A model generated the notes under the pieces. The model did not search any database. It saw nothing but the letters and a program-made list of their open reading frames with translations, and was not told the DNA's origin. A stretch of 64,000 bases of DNA from Phallusia mammillata (lineage: Eukaryota > Chordata > Ascidiacea > Phlebobranchia > Ascidiidae). Location of the stretch: NCBI GenBank assembly GCA_003260075.1, contig QLIY01000514.1, positions 1-64,000 on the forward strand, given 5' to 3'. This document shows, piece after piece, positions 35,201 to 47,200 of this stretch (positions are counted from its first letter, which is position 1; every line of letters starts with the position of its first letter). The translations under genes and the position numbers were made by a program.

Positions 35201-38200
35201 TTTCCGCTAAAATTTCACTTTAAAATCTGACTCTTATTTCACCTGACATCGAAAATCAGCTGTCCTGCCCTTCTTGACGTAGCGATCTCTCGGTTCTTTG
35301 CGGAACGACATCGTTTTCGGAGGAGGAACTTTAACAATGAGGATCACCTTCTCTCGTTTAAAGACAACACCGTTGTAAGCCATGCAACGATATTCGCCAG
35401 CATCTGATGCTTGAACCTGAATAAAGTGTAAAATATCAGTAATGCCATGGAAATAAAAACAATAGAAAATCCTTGATTATGTTTGATTAAGAAAATCATT
35501 CGCCAGTCGAAGAGTAAAGTACAAAACATTAGCATTTATCAGGGAATTGCAAAACTATCAAACCATTTGAGCTATGTGAATAAGCAACCCAACTTGTTGT
35601 TTGATGTATATTTTATAAATAGTGTCTACACAAATTTTGTTGGTATCTTATACTTATTCAATTTGGCTCCTTCTCATTCGGCCTATTTAGTATATGTGAC
35701 TTCTATGAAATTAAACTTACGTTGAATATTCTTAATCGATATGTCTGTGGTCCGATTGCATGCCTTTGAATTCCATCACGCAATTTTCCGGTTTTTAGTT
35801 TATTCCAAGCAACTCTGGGAGGAGGTGATCCGGTTACCTTACAGTCAACAGTAGCGTACCGGTCCCTGCGTTGTATGATATATGGTCGTTTGTTTGTTAA
35901 AGCGGTATTTCCAAAAAGGACAGGGATTTATTGTTTTCTTAACGTAAATCAACTGAATAAAACGATGCTTTTGCAATTGCATGTTTGGTTTACCAAAGGC
36001 TATGCTAATCTAATCACTGTATTTGTGTTTTGCCAAACTTCAATTTAAAATAATGATTTACTCACCCAACTTTCACGACAACCTTTTTTGGCAAAGAAAT
36101 TACCGGGGGAACCATGACGCTGACACGTGCAGTTGCCTGCTCTGACCAACCGTCTGAAGCTCTACGTGCAATACAAGTGTAATCCCCAGCTTCTGTCTCT
36201 GCTACCCGGTCCAGGAAAAGACGAGACATTCTATTCCCGTTTCTGTATTCTGTAAAAATCATGTTGTTATTTTGTGAGTCGACGTTTGGCGACTTTTGGG
36301 GGGTGCTTATAGAGCCGAGTCTGTGTAACGTAGTTGATAGAGCTCACGCCACGCATAGGCTTCTGCATAAAGACACATATTTTAAAACTGTTTATTTATC
36401 ACCTATGAATAAACCACGTGACTACAAATGAAGACAACCAACTAGTTTTTGAGGATCTATCGTTTAGAAACTTATCAAGTATCAAACAAAGCGTTGTTTT
36501 CTGGGTGTCTTTTTAAAAATAAACTACTTGTATACATCGTAATGTAGACTTGCTATTAATCATCGTTTTTGTTAAAGCAAGTCATGTGCTAACAGCAAAT
36601 AATTTTAAAAATTAAAAATTGAGGATGTCGCTTCTAGAAAGAAGTTCCAAAAGCTTACTCAATTTCCTAACGTTGACTCACTCAATTTAAATGGAAAACG
36701 AAAACCATGTAATCTGCTGTAGCTACAACTTGTGTTGTGTTCCCAAAATAACTTTCCATTTCCGACTAGCTTTGCTTGCGGGCAGACATAAAAGGCAAGG
36801 TGACGTAAAACCTGCCAATTTTCACACCACACAAAATCCACAACCTTTCCAGTTCCATACCATGTATTAGGTGACGTCAAAAGGACAGAACTACGTTATT
36901 ACATAATTTTAGTTATACGTCCACAATAGGTAAAACCATAAATTTGTGCTTTGAGTGCTTTAAAAACCTTACTTTTGTTTTTGACACCATCCCGAAAATG
37001 TATTCAACACAACTAACAGTGTGTCCCTCCCCCCCCCCTTGAGTGCTTTAAAAACCTTACTTTTGTTTTTGACACCATCCCGAAAAACACTAGACAGCCC
37101 ACATTAAAATGTATTCAACACAACTAACAGTGTGTCCCAAAGCTACCAGTAACGTAATGCACTAAACGCAAGGTTGATATTGAAACGTAGATAAGAACAA
37201 TACATTTGCCAGAAGAGCGTTTCAAAAATTCCGAACATTAGTTTAAGCCACAAAATTTGCAAGAAGATTACGGCACTCACCTATTCTGTGTCTTGATCCA
37301 TTCGGCACCTGCCAGGTGACAGTTGGCACTGGATTGCCTCCGACGGTACATGTCAGATTGGTGGACATGCCAGCACGAAGGCTTCGATTCTGTGGGGTTT
37401 GTGTCAGTCGGGCGATGGCAAAACACTTCAACATGCCATCTACACAAGTGCTGTAATGAAAAAAGATCATTTTAAGATCCGGTGAACTTAAATGCGTGAC
37501 ACAATATCGCAATATGTACACATAAATAAGATTCATATATGAGATAATTAAATAGAAAAAAATCATACAGTTTTAACATTTATGTTTTGGGGTTAGCTGT
37601 TGGTCAAAGCAAGTTGTGATATTGCATTAAACTAGTCTTCATTCTACACATGAGTAAACGAATGATTCGCAATGAGTCCGTTTTTTCGTTTGACGAGATG
37701 CCACAGCAAACAACGTACTAACGATACTGATTACAGTTTGTACAAATGTTACCAGAGAAGAATGATTCATATTGAGTTCAACTATCTCGTTTCTGCCTTC
37801 AAGTTAATGAAGCGAAAAGGATCGTGTTGTAAGACAATGTGGTTTAATAAAATTTGCTTTCGTGACAGAAACGGATTAAAGTCTGTCGTCAAGGCACCAC
37901 ACAACTTGTCATGCAAGTATATTTGAGAGCCATGAATACAGATGTGTCACCAGTCTGACCCGTTTATGTACAAAAGTTTAACACTGTCACATCGCCTTTA
38001 GGGGGAAATTGGCCTGGGAAAACCAAGTAGCTATACAAACGATACAAGTAGCATATCACTGTTTATACCAGTGGTTCTCAAACTCGGTTTTCGGGGCCGC
38101 ATGCGGCTCCCAACTATACTTACTTTGCAGCTCGCACCAGACCTTAGAAAACCACCAAACATTGCTATTTTACCTTTCAAAGTCATAATCTTTGGTGATT

Positions 38201-41200
38201 TTCTCAAGGTTTCGTTTTTTGTGCGGCTCTCTACCCACTTAAAAAAATACCATTTGGCCCCTACAATAAAAAAGTTTGAGAACTATCAACTTTATACCCT
38301 GCCCCCCCCCCAATCTTTGGTGATTTTCTCAAGGTTTCGTTTTTTGTGCGGCTCTCTACACACTTAAACAAAAAATACCATTTGGCCCCTACAATAAAAA
38401 AGTTTGAGAACTATAAACTTTATACCCTTGTTCGAACTCCAGAGCTAACCTATTTTTGGCAAAAGCATACACTACTAAACAAACAAAAGCATAAACAACA
38501 TTGTTATCTTGTCGTACAATGAATTCGTTTTGGCAGCAGAGTCCACGCATATGTGGACAATACACATATTCACTAAAATGTTGCAGCTTATATAAACAAA
38601 AGAAGGTGACATGCTGAGCATCATTTACCTAAGTGAAAACAAAACGCAGCCAAGAACTTTCTGACATTTATAACTGGAGTCACATAGTTAAGCAAAACGA
38701 ATCACTTTTACATGAACTCAGCAACAATTCATTATCGTCCTTCAGCCCTTGGCCCTAACGATCAACCAACTACAGTTGTTTGCAGCAAAAATCCCGATAA
38801 TGTCAGGCCTATAGGTCACAAGCGAGACTGCCCTGGCTCGAGATTTGACGAGCTGTGGTAATCAATTTCTTTCGCGGGCTTTTGTAGATTATAACCGGCT
38901 CAGGGAAAAGATGTCACGCCAAATTTTGCTTGTCGAAAGTCACATTGACTCTCCAGTTTAAAAATAGGGCTTAAAACCCACATTCTTTTTTCCCCCCCCC
39001 CTTATAACCGGCTCAGGGAAAAGATGTCACGCCAAATTTTGCTTGTCGACAGTCACATTGAGGCTCCAGTTTAAAAATAGGGCTTAAAACCCACATTCTT
39101 TTTGAGGATAAATCAATGCTTCTCTATGACTTATGTTACTATAGACATTTTGACTTGTTCGAAATACGATTTTCTATGTATTTTTATGTTTGTTTTTGGA
39201 TTATAGTCTTGGGGTAATGTGTCTTCTGGCGCCAGTTCTTATCCTCAGCAAGCGGTCAAGTCAAACCCGTTCACAATTACTGAATCGACAAACGGTTTTC
39301 CAACAAGGGGAAACCCCAGTTAGAGGCGTGCAGTCAAAACAAAGCGGGACGAATGCTAAGGTTGGCTCCTTTTGCGCCCAGATTATCGTTTGTGCTAGTT
39401 TTTGGTTAAATGCAAAAATAACAGGGATGATTTTGCTGTTGTGCCAACACACTGAATCAAACCCTGTTTGAGAAAGTCTGATTGATGAAAAAGTAAAGTT
39501 TTGGGTGCATGTAACATTTCCCGGTGGTTATTTCAAGTGATGAAACTGGAAAAATAAGGTACACGCCTATTGATCAAATGTCTGTTCAATCTTGATTGAT
39601 GAGCATCATCCTTAATGTTAGGGTGCGGTGTTTGCTATGTCAGTCAGCGCAAACTGTACGAATAACCATATTCTAAAGGTACTTTTCAAATGTATATTAG
39701 GTGTAACAGTTCAAATAGACTCTTAATATAAATTCGGGAGAAATTATATGGTAAAGTTTTATCAGTAATCACTAAATAAGACGGGCCAAGACGGTAAACC
39801 CGGAGTGTAATTGATAAATTAGACTTTATGGTAGACTTTTTACTACAATCAGAAACACATGGATCCCCACACGTGCAAAAGCGCAAAACATACGAATTTC
39901 TAAACGCATGTCAAAACGAATACGATCTGTTACAGTGTACAAAGCAACTAAACATATTTCTAAAAAGCTTCATACGCTTAAATCACTTACCAGATTTCGT
40001 TGTTGATTGGTACCTGCGATCCTGCTCGGTACGTGATCTTCCCAATGCGACAGGAGCAATTCCGCACAGGTACGCACGATCCACGGTCGATAACTTCACC
40101 GACGGGACAGTGACATCCACGGACGCAGGTTGCAGTACAAGCGTGCAATGTCGGATACCGGTTTGTGCAAGTCTGCTCACAACTGGGTCCGCACTCCATG
40201 AATACACGACCCCCATTGCACTCTGAAAAAAAAAACTGTAATTAAGCAAAATGTTGGAAGTATGGTGAGCGGAACAGGAATACACGAATCTGAAATACAA
40301 TGCAAAAACCCTGTGGCAATTAAAATTAACCCGCATAAACACATGAATTTTGGGAAAAATTGTACAAACCAAACAAAAAGCAACAACACAGCAGAAGATT
40401 TCAGTTCATCTAAATACCTCGTACAAATGCATAAGTAAATCAAAAATAAAAATATGTAAAAGATTACACAACAGAAAAGAAATGAGTTTTTGAAAGGTGA
40501 AAAGGGTATTTTTATGGTATGGTCTATTACGTACAGAGCAGATTTAAGCTAAACTAAAATTTAATTAGCACCAAGCTAAAAAAAATTAAGAAAAACAGTT
40601 CGTTAATTTATGTACAGTAGGCAAGTACATTTGGTTTCAAAGTGTTTTTATTGCTTTAGTGGTGCTACTTTAGGCGCAGCAAAAACACGAGCGTGCATCG
40701 GAGCTCAAGGACCACCGTTTTGAGGCGTGCTAGATTACTGTTGACAAAACGAACATGTCGAAGCACTCGCTTACCTAAATGCTCCTGTCGGGTGCTGTAA
40801 CACTGCTTGGGAGACGCTGCCGATTTTCCATCAGTGACCACAACTGAACGGAATTTGACCTGTAAACATTAAAGCAGTTGTATAGTATGTATGCACGGAG
40901 CTAATGCCATCATCATTCATTGCACGATAGTGCGTTGTATGTACGCAGACGCGGTAGAGCTTCTACGCATGCTATGCAATCCGTCTTGGTTGCTACAATC
41001 GTTTCGGCTAAAAAGTGTAATTGGATATTTTACCGAAAATGCGCCACTGCCTAATTGCGCGCGAAAATTCCTTTTGTTAATCTGCACACACATGTGTCAG
41101 ACCCGGCCATTAAACCTAGTTTTATTGCACGGCGAAGTCGTAAAGACGTCTCGCCGGACTACACGCTTCAGTGGCCGCGTGAGTGACATCTGGTTGTTGA

Positions 41201-44200
41201 TATTTAAATGAAGATAGCCGAAAGTTTCGTCGGAGTTTGGTGAGCGGATTAGTGCCCTGCGTTGCTCACTTTTTGCACGTATCGCTTGCAAAAGCGCTGA
41301 AATGTTTGTATTGATTTTAAATTAACTGCAATTTTGTCGGATGAAAATTATCTGAGTGTTTACGTGTTCAGCAAACCAAAATCGTTTAACATCAATACAT
41401 GTTTTATCAACAGACGCATGCTCTAAAATTGAATTGATAGTTTATTTTAAGTTCACACACTTTAGCATTAGCATCGAAATTGTGTTTTCCTCATTAGCAA
41501 AAGAAAACGTAAAAGCGTTTTTATCAAAAAAAAAAAATTTCAGCTTTTAATGAGCAACTATCAATCAAACCTTACGCCCAGCTCACTAAACGTAAAACCA
41601 ATCACATTTTTTCGACAACCTTTGACTTGCTTGCTAAACAATTCTTTGATCTTGGTCTGCGGGATTAGCAAGTCGCTCTTGCGGTAGGTCAATCCGCAAT
41701 ACAAGGTGGGCAGGTGAATGCGCAGCCAAGCTCTCACTCAACAGAAAACGGGAGTTTACAGGCAAACGCCAAATGCTTGGACTTACTCAAGGCATTTAAT
41801 CTTCTGCCGTGCAAGTGTGAACGACCGACGGGGTTGCCAAGCATGTACGCCTGAGATCAATCATGCCTGATGACTAACTGATTGAAAAACGTTTAAATTT
41901 CTTCCCGCCGTTGATAAGCCTTAATTCAGCCGCTCTAAATTTGTGCAGTCTGGTATTATTTGCGAAGCCAGTCAGTGTTGAAATATGGATCGATGTGGCC
42001 AACTTTAACTGATCATTGTAATCCTTTCTATGAGTCAGTCATTTCCTCAGCACTTTTGGCTTAACGTTTTTCATCTTTTTTAAGTCGTGCACTTTAGGGA
42101 AAAAAATGACCCTCCGGTATTTCACTTGGTGGAGTTGTGAAGGAAATGTTCCGTAAATCATAAAGCCTTGTTGCTTTAGACTTGATCTGCTCATTAGTCC
42201 CCGTTGCTCATAACTAAGCATAACTCAAGCAACAGAGCTTGAAATCTAAGTGCTCCAACTGACTTATTTCTCGGAATGTCTTTTAACCATTTTCAATCAT
42301 TATCAATGCCCTCCTATGTTCTGGTGTAGCTGTTAAAAAAAAGTCTTTTCAAACAAGCTATCTGTATTCTATTTATATTCCTACAACTTGCTAGGTAAAT
42401 AAATCATGTTTATGGTCCTGATGACCAAAATGGCCGGGTTGGGTTAAAAAGGATATTGTGTTTGTCTGAAGAAGAATAAGTATTTTATATCGGCAGACAT
42501 ATTGCATGCTGTTTTTAGCGTAAATCAAATTCCGAATTATTGTAAATAAAATGCTGTCTGTAGTAGATTGAATGAAAACATTTATTCCAAACTTTGCCAC
42601 AGGCGCCTGATTATTACTTGTTTTGAACATTGATTTCGACGTTATTTGAACACTCAACCTTCTGATCTGGAGTCAGACGCGCTACCGTTGCGCCACGGAG
42701 TCGTGCAAAATTATGTCCGCATAATTATTTCGCATCGCTTTCATTTACTCAAGTTTGTAAAATGATTTATTTCCTTCCTCGTTCACGGACGTCGAGTTTC
42801 GTTACAAGGGAATAGCGCGTGACGTCATTGCCACCAACGACACCACAATTACGTCACACGTGGCACTGTCACTCACCCGGAACGGATGCGTGGCGTCTTT
42901 CCGGTGCTGCAAGAGACGGAAAACGCTGAAGTAGGAATTTCGAATGGTTCTGTTGAGCTGTTCCGGTACTACTTGAGTGTGAGTGCAGTTAAGCCAGTAA
43001 TCCACTACGTTTGTTGCGAAATCAATGTGAGCTGAAAGTCTGTGGGAAACGACACACTGTTACAACTAATTTAATTTTACCTATGTTCAAATTGACTTTT
43101 TGCCATAATTACGCCACGTTACAATTTCCCTTATTTTTTAAGCATTCGCTCGGAACACAAATCTCAGGATTATACTATGATTTAAACTTGGTTTACCATC
43201 CAACTGTTTTGGTAGCTGTTTAACTATTGCAATCAAAGTCAATCCCGTTAGACATGTTTCAAAACGACAACAAAGGAAAGGTTTACAACTTTAATAAAGC
43301 ACAATACATGCAAACATTTGGGTCAATTGTTTATTGTTTGTCAGGGCATTGACTTTTACTGCTATTATGAAATAACGCTACATGTATATGTTTAGAAGGA
43401 GCATTATTTCAACTAACGTAACTCAGTTTTAGCCTGCAATATCACCACACACTGTTGCACACTTAAACGAGGAGTCAATAAAAATGTTAACGGGACAAAA
43501 CGGAAGGACATAATAACCATAAAACCGGGAGGATTTTGTCGAAACTTTATGGACGACGCCTTTGATGCGCAGCAGAGGAAAAGTTCAAGCCTTGGGCGGG
43601 CCTGTGTACTCGGGACTCAACGGGAGTTAACTTATCTCTTGAACATTTGTGACGAGGGTAAGTTCGACCACCCTGTAGTTCCACGTGTTGTTACTTTCTC
43701 CTTACTAGCATACGTAGGTCATTTGACTAATTTGTTTTATTTTGATTTTAGGCGTATGATTGTTGGTTGGTTAAAGGCATAACATATTCATCACATACAA
43801 GCCCTCAGTAAGTCAAGCTTCTTCCGAGTCTTCAATTTGCGAACAACTAAATGGTTTAAACCAGAGATGAACGAGCTTAGTAGCTAATGTGATCCAACTC
43901 CCGTTTAGAAAATTATTACTATTTCTAAATAAATTATGCCTTATTTGTATTCGACAGTTATTGTTGTCATACTTACACACTTTATCAGTTGTGTTTAGAA
44001 ATTAAAACTGGCAGAACAAAGGCTCAAATTTTGTTGGACAATTACAAAGTAACTAAAAGTTTTACAAAGTAACCAATATGTTAAAACAAGTTTCAACATA
44101 TTGCTTACGATCTGAAGTAATTAAAGTATCAAGGTATAACACCGTTAGCGTTCCGTGAAAGTGTTCTGTCGAACAAAAATCTTCTTCCTGTGTGACTTAA

Positions 44201-47200
44201 CCTGAACGAAACAAGTGTACCTTATATATATGTGCCAAGCCAGGGAATCAAATTGTTTGATGTTTCGTGATGAGTTTTGAGGTTACTTCTCTTGCACAGT
44301 AGAACGAATCGCGCTATTCACATGCGCTAGCACAAGCCGCTACTTGAAATTGGTTAATCTAAGTCAACGTGTGTTTACAAACAATGCCGAACGTTTAATC
44401 GCGCGATCAATCAACAAAGCCGGTGGTCCAGGACAAAAGATGCGTCCCCGTGAATTTTCCGGGAAGTTTTTGCCGATAAGCAGGCCTAGCTAGCTGGTCG
44501 AGGTACTACGTCCGAATGTGGCCACGGTTTCACCACAAACCTGCGTTTAAGTACTTGAGCATGACATCCGGATGAAGGTTGAGTTCAGACGAGGTAAATT
44601 GCCAGTTTTGCTACGATCATACACAAGAGTCAAGTCAAACCGTTATGACAGATTTTTACCAGGCTTCTTGAAATTGTAACATGATACTTCATTGAGGTAC
44701 TATTATCGCCACTTAACATAATCGAATGGAATTAGTAGAAACGTAAACATGCCAGAATTACGTTGGATTGTAAAATGTTAAAGTTATTCACTTGACTCGC
44801 GAAACGTTTTAATTGGATGCTTTCCAATTAAGGCGACAATACGGAATTGCAAAAGATCTTGTTCGAAGTGTTCCAAAAATAAGATAAACAGCACGAATTG
44901 AATAGACAATGAACACATTTGGTTCACAAACGGAAATAGTAGGGCATTCACTAAAGTTAAGTTTGAATATTGTAACCTGATTTTGAATTAAATTAACGCA
45001 AACACACAATTTGGATGATTTACAAATTGGATTTTCTGAAAATATTTTTTGCAATATGGACTTAATGGTAAGTTATATTACGGTGTAAAATGTATTCGTT
45101 GGCAAATTAATCTGTACACAACGACAAGTATTGATTTTTACTGTTGTTTTAATTAATTGCTGCTCACCTATACCATTCAGCAAAGTGTAGAATCCCACCA
45201 ATATCGAACCTGAACCTCCTATTATCTCCCATCACACTGCTCCTGTATTCAAGCTGAAGACGAAATCCGCTCGTCAGCACCTCACAGTGAAGTCCGAACC
45301 AGGAGGGCTCATTGTCTTCCTCCTCTTGTTCCGACCTGGAAGAGCTGCTCTCTGTGACGTTGATATTAGGAGGAAGCGTCTGGTTCCGGTTGACAACCAC
45401 CGCCCGACGGACTGGTCTACGCTGTCCACTTGTTACCGAACGCCCTTTGATGATGTAACTGAAAAAAAGAAAAGTTTTAAATCAGAATTAGTCGAACTGG
45501 AGATGACATGTGCAGCATACGAGGCAGGCAACGGTGCTTGCGATTCGACTTTAGGCGGATTCCCCACTGGGTCTGCGTAGCTCAGTTGGTAGAGCGCGAG
45601 TCCCGGAAAGACTCCTGTCTTGGTTTCAAATCCCACCGCAGGCTAAATTTGTATAGGTAACTTGCCATATGGAAATGCTTGGGAGACCACCTGATTCGAT
45701 ATGACGCCTTTAATAGGCCTGGCGTACTATGATTTATCGATAAGTATGCCGTGATCACTGGTCTGCATCGACGCTTTAGGGCTGATCCCAGTATGAATAT
45801 ATTCAGCTTAAATCAGAATTAGGTTATAATTTTGGGAAGTTTTTTCTTGCCATGTATTAGTTTGGTGAACAAGTCTTGTTAAGATTTAGATATTTAATAC
45901 ATTTTCGTAGCAGATAGCTTGCAATGAAAGTGGCATGTTTGTCGCAAGCAAACAATGGCTCAATTGGACAATGCAAAACTTTCAGGGCTGTAAAACGCTT
46001 AACAAAACTTTACAAAAACACAACAGACACAAATGTATCGCAGAAATCTATCACAAAAATATTGTGAATTAGAAGGAAAGAGCCCATCGCTTATCTCTTC
46101 CAGTTTGTAACACCAAGTAGCAATCGTTAAGTAATTTGATAAGGTCAACATTTTGTGTCAGAATTTGTCAAGCTAAATAACGACCAGGTTAAACTTGAAC
46201 TAATATATCTTCACTGTGGTCTTAATATAGCACCTGGGAAACCTTTTCTGACAAACACTGCGGTTTTCAAACACGTGTCGCATATTGTTCCGGACCATTA
46301 CAACAACCAAACACTCAGCGGTTCGGGATTTTTTTGCTCTAATCTGACCAATGTATTTGAGACGCACTTAACTACTGTTTGCTGTGGCACTTGCCGAATC
46401 TACATGTACACGCATATTAGCGATTTAATATTGATTTTTGATAATACATTGTTAGTTGTGGGTTTCGGCGTCCGGGGTAAGAATTTCGGGCAAGCACCGA
46501 TCGTCTTCTGTGTCACGCAACAGCAGGACATTTATTTGGCATTACACCAGTTGAACGACAAATTTGTTAAATTAAGCAGGAAATTTATCGTTTACGATTT
46601 GCACCATAGTCTTAAATGTTTGACATATTGCTTGTGTCAAAGTAGCTACTTACTCTCAATGCCTTGATAAACTTTCCGCAGCTTTTTACAGCTTCTTATA
46701 GAAACGTTTTACCTATTTTGCATACATGTTGGGAAAAGCCTAAAAAAAACCCCCCCCCCTACTTACTCTCAATGCCTTGATAAACTTTCCGCAGCTTTTT
46801 ACAGCTTATTATAGAAACGTTTTGCCTATTTTGCATACATGTTGGGAAAAGCCTAAAAAATCCACAAAATCAAGGCGCAGCAACCATGCAAACCGCTGTA
46901 ATTTGCATAAAGTCGGACTTTGTTTATTTATGGCAAATTTAAAAGATTACACTGCAGCGATGTTGTGTAAAACTATAGATTAAAAATGATTAATTAATTG
47001 CCTTTCTGTTATCTCTGATATTTGTTTCACATTTAAAGATTTTTTTGAGAGAGCAAATGAGCATTGCCCAATCAAATATGATATTTACTTTTTAACTGAG
47101 CTTTGATTCTTACCCGCTTCCTGATGTATTAACTATTCTAAACTCCATTTCAAATCCAATATGGCTTCCATCGATAATCCTGTTAATCTCCACAGTGTTT

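Noticed and set aside
45287..45580. Plus-strand 97-codon ORF
   Set aside because: Antisense of a phase-consistent CILP-like exon.
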